Below, one piece after another: positions 51,811-60,683 of a stretch of DNA of 64,000 nucleotides. Made by a program: the position numbers and the translations under genes. Source of the DNA: Drosophila persimilis (lineage: Eukaryota > Arthropoda > Insecta > Diptera > Drosophilidae); contig NW_020825429.1 in the NCBI RefSeq assembly GCF_003286085.1, forward strand, positions 124,001 to 188,000, read 5' to 3'. The stretch's first letter is position 1. Each line of letters opens with the position of its first letter. The notes below the pieces were generated by a model. That model was given only the letters and a program-made list of their open reading frames with translations, ran no database searches and was not told the DNA's origin.

Positions 51811-53819
51811 AGAGATGGCCTCGTTATTGTGTTTGCTTCCTCTATTTTTGCTGGTTTTAGTTGTGAGACATGTGCCCGTAGTTTTTTCTGGTGGGGTTAG
51901 CTCGAGTAACTTACACGGACCGGTGTATTTCGGTTCTAGTTTCGCTGTTGTTTTGTCGATTTTTTTCCCCTACTTTTGGCTTCCATGCTCGCTTTCGCAA
52001 ATTGTAATGTTTTGCTGCTGCTTCTTCCATGTGTTGCCTTGCTATTGTTTCTGGTCTTTCTGCTTGTAAATTGAACGCCGTTGTCTGAGATCAATCGCTT
52101 TGGTGCATCTCCCCTCGCCAGTATTTTTTCTCTGAACGCCTTTAGGAATGCGTCAGCTGTTGCGCTTCTTGCCGGTGTGACCTCCACCCATTTCGAAAAT
52201 TTCGGTGTTGCCGTGCGCCGATCTTGGGAGTGGGCCCACGAAATCGACGCATATTGTTTCCCATGGTGCGTTTGCGATTTTGGTCAGCATTTTGCCTGCC
52301 GCTGCTTGTTGCGATACCGTACATTTTTGGCAGCTTTCGCATGTTCGTACGAATCGTGTTACGTCTCTGCTCAGCCCTGGACAAAAGTATCGCTGCCTTA
52401 TTCTGATCCCGAGGTGTCCGGCTGTTGGGTTTGTGTGATTTTCGGTTAGTACCTCTGTCTCTCTTGTTTTGGAACGCACAGTTTCCAGGGTTGATCGTCT
52501 TCGTCGGTTTGGCTTGGTATGTGTCGGTATAATCATACGTGTTTTATGGTATAATCCGTAGCTTCTTTTGGTGTCATCTCTACTTGGTTCCATTTGTTTT
52601 GATACCAAGCCCATTCTACGATCTCTGCTATTTGGGTTTCTTCGTGTGGTAAGCGGGAGAGTCCGTCCGCCACTGAGTTCAACTTGCCATTTCGATATCG
52701 TATTTCGAATGAGAATGGTTGCAGTCCCAATGCCCATCTTGCTACTCGTCCGGATGGGCTTTCGATGGAATTTAACCATTTGAGGGCTAGATGAGGGCTA
52801 ACTTCCGTTAGACACAGCTTTAGGTCTTTGAAGCTGTTTTCTTGTGCTTCACCCCACTCAAATTTGTGTCCCCTTTTTAATAGGTCTTGTAGAGCTTTTG
52901 CTGGTTCGGTGTACGCTGGTACGAATCTGTGGTACCAAGATGCCAGGCCCAAAAAACTATGCAGCTGTTTCAGTGTAGTTGGTGCGGTGAGTTCTTTAAT
53001 GGCCGCCACTTTGTCTGGGTCTGTGTGTATTCCTTCCTCGCTCACCATGTGTCCTAGGTATTTAAGTTTCTTTTGGAAAAAGTGGCATTTTGCTGCGTTA
53101 ATGCGTAGGTTTGCCGTCCGTAGTCGTTCGAATACCGTTTGTAGTTTCTGCATGTGTTCAACTTTCGTCCGCCCAATTACGATTATGTCGTCTAGGTATG
53201 CGAAAGCGAATGGTTCCATGTCCGGTCCGATTACCGAGTCTAGGGATCTTTGGAACGTAGCAGGTGCTGTTGTGAGTCCGAATGACATGACCTTCCATTG
53301 GTACAATCCTCGCCAGGGAGCTGTAAAGGATGTGTAGTGTCGGCTCTGTTTTTCCATTGCGATTTGCCAATACCCTGACTTTAAGTGGAGCGTGCTAATG
53401 TATTCAGCCTCTTTATGCTGATTTAGAATAAAGTCCATCCGTGGTAATGGGTATGCCTCCTTCTCTGTTTTTTCGTTTAACAGTCGGTAGTCCACGCAGA
53501 CCCTCCAATCCCCAGTTTTCTAATTTATGAGGACAATCGGTGAGCCGTATGGGCTGTGTGATGGTTCTATTAGATCTTGCTTTATGAGTTCGCAGATCTC
53601 TTTGTTGATGATTTCCATTTGAGCTGGGTTTCTTGGGTAATAGCTCTGTTTGACTGGTCTCCCATCTTTAAGAAATATCCGATGTTTCGTAACATTGCTC
53701 ACCCCTTCAAGAGTAGTGGATTTCTGTACCTCAGTTGTAATCCATTTTTCGATTTCCTCGTTCGTTATTGTGGCTTCTCCGCACGTTATTGATGTGCCTC
53801 CATCCTTTAAGAATTCCAT
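51811..53819 (-). pseudogene. pol: Gypsy-B RT, RNase H and integrase, copy 2
   Basis: 53819-53520 is the pre-RT linker (KSTTLEGVSNVTKHRIFLKD, LIKQDLIEPSHSPYGSPIVL), ended by TAG (plus 53520-53522). 53495-52533 carries RT: DYRLLNEKTEKEAYPLPRMD, LKSGYWQIAM, catalytic YLDD at plus 53187-53198, and LGLASWYHRFVPAYTE. It then jumps by a deletion from CLTE into the RNase H end (HLALKWLNSIESPSGRVARW, SVADGLSRLP). 52779-52153 and 52187-51936 give integrase: TNPTAGHLGIRIRQRYF, CESCQKC, VDFVGPLPRSAHGN, KRLISDNGVQFT; the core end is deleted. Broken by stops, deletions and shifts. Confidence 0.8.
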
Positions 53820-54834
53820 TCCATACTTGTTTCCATTCGCGGGTTGGTCCTGTGCCCTGTGTGTTTTCCGGTGGTTTTCTGCAGCAGTCTACTGTGCGTA
53901 CTCCTTGTTTGTTGCAGGTCCAGCAGTACAGTACGGGTTCCCTGCTGCATGTTCGGGCCTCGTGCCCATAGATTCCACATCTTTGACATTTCCTTTGTCG
54001 GTATTGCGGCCTTTTCCATGCTGGTTGGTTGTGGGTAATTCCATTGGCGACCTGTAACCTTGGAGAGTCCTGCATCTGTCTCTATTTTTTCGAATTCCTC
54101 TGCGCTGATAATGAATTCCGACAGCGTTTGGAATTCTCTTCTCTTCACGTATAGTTTCAGCGGCAGCCGGCAATTCTGGTATATTATTTCCAGTTTTTCC
54201 TGCTCTGTGTAGGTTGCGAACCTCATTAACTTCCTTATTTCTTGGATATAGTCTCGAACTGGTTCTGTTTTCGCTTGTTTTCGCCCATGCCACTTGTTTT
54301 GCAAGCCCCTCTTGGTATCTGGGGGATATGAAGTTCTCTTTTAGTCCGACCTTTGCTCCTCCCATGATGTGACTGGCGCTGGCTTTGTGTGCCACCAGTC
54401 TAGCGCGCTTTCCTCCAGGATTATCGGCATTGCGAATACGAGGTGGTCCGGTTCTATCCCGTAGGTTTCTGCTAATTCCTCCATCCTGCTCAGGAATTCT
54501 AGCAGCCCTCCTTTTCCTGTAAAGATCAGGTCCCACTTTCGTATTTTTTCTATTAACGCTACTGCTTCTGGTGCCTGCGATTTCTTCCTGCTTGTCCTGG
54601 TCTCCCCTTGGATCTCTTCCATTGTTGGTTTTTGTGGTACTCCTTTTGGTGATTGTTGCCTTGGGCTCTTGGTTCTCGTAGTTGTTCTAGCCTCTCTCGA
54701 ATATGTATTGGGAGGTCTTTTTTCTCCGAAAATGTAGTAGTTGTTTCTTTTGGGTCTCTACTCCATCTAGTTTCTCCAATCCGAATTCCTCTCAATAGTT
54801 TTGTTACTCCAGTTTCGTTGCTTGTTTTATCCAT
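53731..54834 (-). pseudogene. gag: Gypsy-B gag, copy 2
   Basis: Minus strand in several frames. 54834-54559 is the N-terminus (MDKTSNETGVTKLLRGI). 54622-54341 is a capsid-like domain (WDLIFTGKGGLLEFLSRMEE, YGIEPDHLVFAMPIILEE, LDWWHTKPAP). 54304-53990 has VRDYIQEIRKLMRFATYTEQ and YQNCRLPLKLYVKRREFQ. 54075-53731 is nucleocapsid with CQRCGIYGHEARTC (CX2CX4HX4C) and the atypical CWTCNKQGVRTVDC. A deletion then removes the protease and joins to EFLKDGGTSITCGEATI, after the protease core. At least three frameshifts. Confidence 0.8.
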
Positions 54835-54882
54835 TGTTTTGACATCTTGACCTTTGAGATTATGCTTCTTATGTTACCACAA

Positions 54883-54898
54883 CCTGCTCGGGCGCCAC
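54883..54898 (-). promoter_or_regulatory. Gypsy-B primer-binding site
   Basis: On the minus strand GTGGCGCCCGAGCAGG directly follows the LTR end. It matches the first 15 bases of the Gypsy-A and Gypsy-C sites (TGGCGCCCGAGCAGG), then diverges. Confidence 0.75.
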
Positions 54899-55824
54899 TG
54901 TGACGGCGCTTCGGCCGGGGTATGCTCGTCGCGCCGGGTTCCACAGAAATTTGTTTGATCTCTGGGTGTGGTAGCTGAAAGAGAGTGTCGTGGTTCAAGA
55001 GATAGAGTTGGTTTTATTGTTCTTAAAAAGTACAAAGTTTGGTAGGTGCGCGGGTTTTTTCTTCGGGGTCGGCTGCCGGGGTCGTCCTTCGGGTTGGCCG
55101 CACGTGGCGGATGCTTGCGTGCGGGTCTTGGTAGTCGTCCGGTCGGTGTCGGTTGAGGTCGCGGAGGGTTAATGCGCTCCGAGGAGAAGAAATGTTGCGG
55201 AGGTCAAATGCGCTCCGAGGGAAGAAATGAAGCCGAGGGTTAATGCGCTCCGAGGAGAATAAATGTTGCGGAGGGTTAATGCGCTCCGAGGAGGGGAAAG
55301 GCGGCGGAGGCTTAATGCGCTCCGAGGAGGATGGGAGGATCGCTGGGGCTGCTGGTGGCTGCTACTGATGGTTACCTCTCCACTGGCCGGAGCCGAACTG
55401 ATGCTGATCGCTCTGGCGGAGCCCATTTTATTTCCGAAACGCAGCTGATCCGTACGGCATGTCCCTAGCGCGTTGTGCTGATGTGTCCCTAACGCGTTTG
55501 TACGGATCGGCTGATAGTGTGCCCGTTGGTGCTTGGGGTTTGGTCACACTTCGGGCGGTCAGCTGTGGGTGTGACCGTGGGTGGCTGTGCTACGGGCCCA
55601 TTGGTGGTGATCGGCTGTGGTTGGTTTTATGTAACTTTATTGTTTGTTTATTTATACTTATTTCTTTTATCCTTATGTGGCAGGTCTTCATGTATTGTCG
55701 CTTATGTTCTACTTATCCTACTAATACCTATATTTTAGTCTTCATGGCTTGTCTTGGTGTTTCTAAGGTCTTGTTGTGGTGTTTGTGGCGCCGGCGCATG
55801 GTCTTCCTGGCGCTGCGCGTCACA
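54899..55824 (-). mobile_element. Gypsy-B LTR, complete, shared by copies 2 and 3
   Basis: 926 bp; minus strand TGTGACGCGCAGCGCC to GCCGTCACA. It is preceded by the third-ORF end and purine tract of copy 3 and followed by the primer-binding site and gag of copy 2. Thus one LTR serves as 3' LTR of copy 3 and 5' LTR of copy 2. A minus-strand aataaag lies near 55630. Confidence 0.92.
55163..55345 (-). repeat. 35-36 bp tandem repeat in Gypsy-B LTR
   Basis: Five units with aatgcgctccgagg at 55171, 55207, 55242, 55278 and 55314, each followed by a gaagaaatgttgcgg-like half. Two units survive at 20936-21003 and three at 50524-50625. Confidence 0.93.
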
Positions 55825-56638
55825 CTCCCCCCTCCTTTCCCAGAGTGGCGTTTTCGGTTGTCTTTCCTTGTGTCGCTCGGAACCAGGTGCCGATGCGGAC
55901 ATCTCCCGTTCGGCCGATCTCGACCCAGCACGCCTCCTGTTCCTCGTTCCATAGTTTGAACCGTCTTTACGTGTGTTTCGGGTGGTCTTCGAGTTTCGCT
56001 TTGAAGATTTTGATTGATGCGTCCGATAGCTCGAAGCTATGCGGAACGTTCCATTCCCTCGGGATGGTACCCCTCTGGCTGGGCTTGCATAGTTCCGGTT
56101 CCGTCGTTGCCCACTCGGGGTTTAGGTCCAGCACGTCCCTGTCTGATTCTTCGTCTTCCACTTGTTTGGCCCAGGAAAGTTCCGTGCCTTGTTGTCCGCT
56201 GACTCTTCGTGCCGTTTGTTCCTGTTGGTTGGCCTGGTTTGCCCAGCTGATCCTCTTCTTTGTTGGGATTACTTCCTTGTATGTTGCTACTGGTTCTCCT
56301 TGTGTCTCGCGCTGTCCTGACGTGGTTTCCATCGTCTTGTTTGCGTCTGTTTTCCTGGGTGCTGACACTTTTGTTACTGATACTCACATCCGTGAGCTGA
56401 GTGGGGGTGCGGCCGATAGTAGTTTTGCCGCTCGGTTTTTTTGGCTTGCCTGTGCCATCCTTTCCTTAAATTTCTGGGCCGAAATGTTGAATTTATTTTC
56501 ATTATTTTCCATCTTTCTGAAAAGGTAGAGAGATGGCATCGTTATTGTGTTTGCTTCCTCTATTTTTGCTGGTTTTAGTTGTGAGACGTGTGCCCGTAGT
56601 TTTTTGTTCGTTGTCTTATCTTGTACTGTTGTAATCAC
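55825..56638 (-). pseudogene. Gypsy-B third ORF, copy 3
   Basis: It has the same two stops as copy 2: TGA at plus 56384-56386 and TAA at plus 55967-55969. The 133-codon middle part is open. The frame upstream of the TGA (56638-56384) also contains the pol tail (VSQLKPAKIEEANTITMPSLY) in frame with the ORF start, so pol and the third ORF may be read as one frame in this copy. Confidence 0.8.
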
Positions 56639-58955
56639 TGGTGAGGTTAGCTCGAGTAACTTACACGGACCGGTGTATTTCGGTTCTAGTTTCGCTGTTG
56701 TTTTGTCGATTTTTTTCCCATACCAGGTCCCCTACTTTTGGCTTCCATGCTCGCTTTCGCAAATTGTAATGTTTTGCTGCTGCTTCTTCCATGTTTTGCC
56801 TTGCTATTGTTTCTGTTTGTTTTCGTTTGTCGGTGCTTTCTTGGTTTGTTTGATTGTTGAACCCTGACCCTAGTGGTACCTCGTCGAATAGGTTACCCGG
56901 TAATCTAAGTTCTCTCCCGAATATCAGGTATGCTGGACTAAACCCTGTTGCCTCTGACTTGCTGCTATTTATCGCTAGGGTTAGTTCTGGTAGTTGTTCG
57001 TCCCATTTGTTGTGTTTTCCTCCTGCGAATTGTGCAATCATCGTCTTTAGTGTTCGGTTCGCTCGTTCGGTTGGGTTTTCTTGTGGTGTGTATGGTGCCG
57101 TGAATTGTTGGGTGATGCCCCACGTTTTCATTACCTGTTTCGTCTTTCTGCTTGTAAATTGAACGCCGTTGTCTGAGATCACTCGCTGTGGGAATGCGTC
57201 AGCTGTTGCGCTTCTTGCCGGTTTGACCTCCACCCATTTCGAAAATTTCGGTGTTGCCGTGCGCCGATCTTGGGAGTGGGCCCACGAAATCGACGCATAT
57301 TGTTTCCCATGGTGCGTTTGCGAATTTGGTCAGCATTTTGCCTGCCGCTGCTTGTTGCGATACCTTAAATTTTTGGCAGCTTTCGCATGTTCGTACGAAT
57401 CGTGTTACGTCTCTGCTCAGCCCTGGCCAAAAGTATCGCTGCCTTATTCTGATATTCGAGGTGTCCGGCTGTTGGGTTTGTGTGATTTTCGGTTAGTACC
57501 CTCTGTTTCTCTTGTTTTGGAACGCACAGTTTCCAGGGTTGATCGTCTTCGTCGGTTTGGCTTGGTATGTGTCGGTATAATCATACGTGTTTTATGGTAT
57601 AATCCGTAGCTTCTTTTGGTGTCATCTCTACTTGGTTCCATTTGTTTTGATACCAAGCCCATTCTACGATCTCTGCTATTTGGGTTTCTTCGTGTGGTAA
57701 GCGGGAGAGTCCGTCCGCCACTGCGTTCAACTTACCTTTTCGATATCGTATTTCGAATGAGAATGGTTGCAGTCCCAATGCCCATCTTGCTACTCGTCCG
57801 GATGGGCTTTCGATGGAATTTAACCATTTGAGGGCTAGATGATCTGTAATTACGATAAATTGATAGCCTTCTAGGTACATCCTCATCTTGTGTATACCCC
57901 AGTAGATGGCTAGGCATTCTTTTTCCGTTGCGGAGTATTTGGTTTCCTCGCTTTTGAGCTTGTGGCTTGCGTAGGAAATTACATGCTCTCCGTCCGCATC
58001 TTCCTGTTTGGAGTATGAATGTTTTTCTGAAGTCTGGGCATGCCAATATTGGTGCTTCCGTTAGACACAGCTTTAGGTCTTTGAAGCTGTTTTCTTGTGC
58101 TTCACCCCACTCAAATTTGTGTCCCCTTTTTAATAGGTCTTGTAGAGCTTTTGCTGGTTCGGTGTACGCTGGTACGAATCTGTGGTACCAAGATGCCAGG
58201 CCCAAAAAACTATGCAGCTGTTTCAGTGTAGTTGGTGCGGTGAGTTCTTTAATGGCCGCCACTTTGTCTGGGTCTGTGTGTATTCCTTCCTCGCTCACCA
58301 TGTGTCCTAGGTATTTAAGTTTCTTTTGGAAAAAGTGGCATTTTGCTGCGTTAATGCGTAGGTTCGTAGGTTCCGTAGTCGTTCGAATACCGTTTGTAGT
58401 TTCTGCATGTGTTCAACTTTCGTCCGCCCAATTACGATTATGTCGTCTAGGTATGCGAAAGCGAATGGTTCCATTACCGAGTCTAGGGCTCTTTGGAACG
58501 TAGCAGGTGCTGTTCCGAATGGCATGACCTTCCATTGGTACAATCCTCGCCCGGGAGCTGTAAAGGCTGTGTAGTGTCGGCTCTGTTTTTCCATGGCGAT
58601 TTGCCAATACCCTGACTTTAAGTGGAGCGTGCTAATGTATATATCCTCTTTATGCTGATTTAGAATAAAGTCCATCCGTGGTAATGGGTATGCATCCTTC
58701 TCTGTTTTTTCGTTTAACAGTCGGTAGTCCACGCAGATCCTCCAATCCCCAGTTTTCTAATTTATGAGGACAATCGGTGAGCTGTATGGGCTGTGTGATG
58801 GTTCTATTAGATCTTGCTTTATGAGTTCGCAGATCTCTTTGCTGATGATTTCCATTTGCGCTGGGTTTCTTGGGTAATACCTCTGTTTGACTGGTCTGTC
58901 ATCTTTCAGAAATATCCGATGTTTCGTAACATTGCTCACCCCTTCAAGAGTGTTG
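56639..58955 (-). pseudogene. pol: Gypsy-B RT, RNase H and integrase, copy 3
   Basis: TAG at plus 58757-58759 precedes RT, as in copy 2. RT: DYRLLNEKTEKDAYPLPRMD, LKSGYWQIAM, YLDD at plus 58442-58453; small deletions around VMPFG and SVMEPF. The connection and RNase H (58301-57581) contain PAKALQDLL and CLTEAPILACPDFRKTFILQ, then a frame change, then ITDHLALKWLNSIESPSGRV and AVADGLSRLP. Integrase 57233-56661: RVISDNGVQFTSRKTKQ, ENPTERANRTLKTM, TLAINSSKSEATGFSPAYLI, YNLRKRAWKPKVGDLVWEK. Upstream Asp motif VDFVGPLP at about 57280-57300, in another frame. Not functional. Confidence 0.8.
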
Positions 58956-59484
58956 TATCTCTGTACCTCCGTTGTCGGTACCTCCATTTTTCGATTTCCT
59001 CGTCCGTTGGCTCTGTTACTGAATTTCTTGCGCTTTCCTCCTTTCTCTTTTGGTTTGGTTTCCCGTTGAAGTTTATTGTGGCTTCTCCGCACGTTATTGA
59101 TGTGCCTGCATCCTTTAAGAATTCCATTCCTAGTATGGGGGTGACTGGTACCCCTGTCATGATGAGCAATGATTTGGTGGTTTCTTTTCCGCCTAGTTCT
59201 ACTGTTAGTTGGATTCTTCGTGTTGTTCTCCGAGTGCTTCCAGCCGCGAGCCGGATTAATCTGTTTTCCACTCCTTCGATACCTTCTCCTTTTAGTTTTT
59301 CGACCGCCCTTTCGTTTATCATACATCTTGTTGCCCCTGTATCGATGATTACTTCCATCAGCTGTGATCCAATCCTGGCTGCCAACCCTACATTTCCTTT
59401 GTGGGTATTGCGTCCTTTGCCATGCTGGTTGGTCGTTTTGTGGGTAATTCCATTGGCGACCTGTAACCTTGGAGAGTCCTGCAT
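58936..59484 (-). CDS. pro: Gypsy-B aspartic protease, copy 3
   Basis: A minus-strand frame with EVIIDTGATRCMINERAVEK (DTGA at plus 59332-59343), IRLAAGSTRRTTRRIQLTVE, and VTPILGMEFLKDAGTSITCG. This is a retropepsin of usual size, the only surviving Gypsy-B protease in the window. Downstream it passes to a charged linker towards RT; the linker shifts frame near 59000. The upstream part joins the gag region with a deletion. Confidence 0.75.
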   Translation of the reverse strand: MQDSPRLQVANGITHKTTNQHGKGRNTHKGNVGLAARIGSQLMEVIIDTGATRCMINERAVEKLKGEGIEGVENRLIRLAAGSTRRTTRRIQLTVELGGKETTKSLLIMTGVPVTPILGMEFLKDAGTSITCGEATINFNGKPNQKRKEESARNSVTEPTDEEIEKWRYRQRRYRDTTLLKG

Positions 59485-59795
59485 CTGTCTCTATTTTTTC
59501 GAATTCCTCTGCGCTGATAATGAATTCCGACAGCGTTTGGAATTCTCTTCTCTTCACGTATAGTTTCAGCGGCATCCGGCAGTTCTGGTATATTATTTCC
59601 AGTTTCTCCTGCTCTGTGTAGGTTCCGAACCTCATTAACTTCCTTATTTCTTGGATATAGTCTCGAACTGTTTGCAAGCTCCTCTTGGTATCTGGGGGAT
59701 ATGAAGTTCTCTTTTAGTCCGACCTTTGCTTCCTCCCATGATGTGACTGGCGCTGGATTTGTGTGCCACCAGTCTAGCGCGCTTTCCTCCAGGAT
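59440..59795 (-). pseudogene. gag: Gypsy-B gag fragment, copy 3
   Basis: Part of the capsid domain: ESALDWWHTNPAPVTSWEEA, LKENFISPRYQEELA, then in other frames VRDYIQEIRKLMRFGTYTEQ and YQNCRMPLKLYVKRREFQ, EEFEKIETDAGLSKVTGR. The nucleocapsid zinc knuckle present in copy 2 is missing. The N-terminal part is cut at 59795. Confidence 0.75.
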
Positions 59796-59937
59796 AGCCG
59801 CCCGAGAGCCAGAGCATGGGTATCGGCAAAACATGCAGAACCTGAGAAAATCCTCAGGCTACTGCAGGTCTGCAACCCGCACCTTCCCACAGCCGATTGG
59901 AAGGTGGACGGTGTAGTGGATTATGGCTACAAGAAGG
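59796..59937 (+). mobile_element. LINE ORF1-like fragment
   Basis: 142 bases, open in one plus-strand frame: ARAWVSAKHAEPEKILRLLQ, then VCNPHLPTADWKVDGVVDYG. The PTADWKV block resembles the region after the zinc knuckles or RRM-like part of LOA/I-clade ORF1 proteins. It is wedged between Gypsy-B gag and the Gypsy-A LTR. Confidence 0.5.
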
Positions 59938-60650
59938 TGTAAGGAAGTTCTCAGGTCGAGGTACAGCTTCTCAGTCTGTCCAGGGCCCGCTCCTTCCCCA
60001 CAGCAAAATTTGTTGTGTGAGGACCTAAGGGGAGAGCTGCTCGTGGCGAAAGCGCGCCCGTGGGGTGGATCGTGGGACGGTCGGGCCTGGCCCGGCCACG
60101 AGGCGTGGGTGAAGCCGTGCTTGGGAGCTGCAGAGACGTGCGTTGGGGGTCATGTGTGGCGGGAGACGGGGTTTGGGTCAGGGATCGGAAAGGTGTGGGA
60201 GAGGGGAGCCCAGCTTAGCAGATGCCGCATGATCCACGACTCACATCTGCGTCGCCGGGTCCCCCGGGCGAGGGTGTAGGAGAGGGAACCCAGCTTTGCG
60301 AATGCCGCGTGAATCCACGACTCACATCCAGCATAGCCGGGTCCCCAGGGGAGAAAGGTATAGGAGAGGGAAAACCCAGCTTGGTGAATGCCGCATGATC
60401 CACGACTCACATCCACTTCGCCGGGCCTCCCGGGTAAAGGGAAGAGAGGGGGAGGGAGGTGAGTGACTCCTACGGGCGAATGTTCTGAGACAGTTGGGTT
60501 GAGGTTGGTGTCTTTATTGTATTCGGATCATTTCCCAACTTAAAATCCCGCGCCTGCAGCGGGGAAATAAACGCCAAAAAAAATATCATAAACAACATGT
60601 GGGCATAGATATGTAAAAAAACTGCGGGAATGTTCTGCTTATACTTGCCT
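59938..60650 (-). mobile_element. Gypsy-A LTR, third copy, truncated
   Basis: It starts at plus tgtaaggaagttctc, the LTR end on the minus strand, and follows the complete copy to about tacttgcctactg. The first roughly 490 bases of the LTR are absent. No primer-binding site adjoins it: the LTR end abuts the LINE fragment, so this was a solo LTR or a rearranged end. Confidence 0.85.
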
Positions 60651-60683
60651 ACTGGTCCGGCACATCTGAGGGGACCGGATAGA

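Larger units (their letters stand above)
50524..55824 (-). mobile_element. Gypsy-B copy 2
   Basis: Minus strand, 5' LTR at 54899-55824 (right), primer-binding site, gag, pol, third ORF, 3' LTR 50524-51106 (truncated by the DINE-like junction). The protease and part of RNase H are deleted. It shares its 5' LTR with copy 3, which uses the same LTR as its 3' LTR. Confidence 0.9.
55825..59795 (-). mobile_element. Gypsy-B copy 3, 5'-truncated
   Basis: Minus strand: third ORF, integrase, RNase H, RT, protease, and gag up to the capsid domain. It is cut at 59795 by a LINE ORF1 fragment. The 3' LTR is 54899-55824. It keeps the protease that copy 2 lost and lacks the zinc knuckle that copy 2 keeps. 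Confidence 0.9.

Noticed and set aside
51058-56528. Two similar 250-codon plus-strand frames (51058-51810 and 55776-56528)
   Set aside because: They lie exactly antisense to the Gypsy-B third ORF and LTR end; their similarity comes from the duplicated element.
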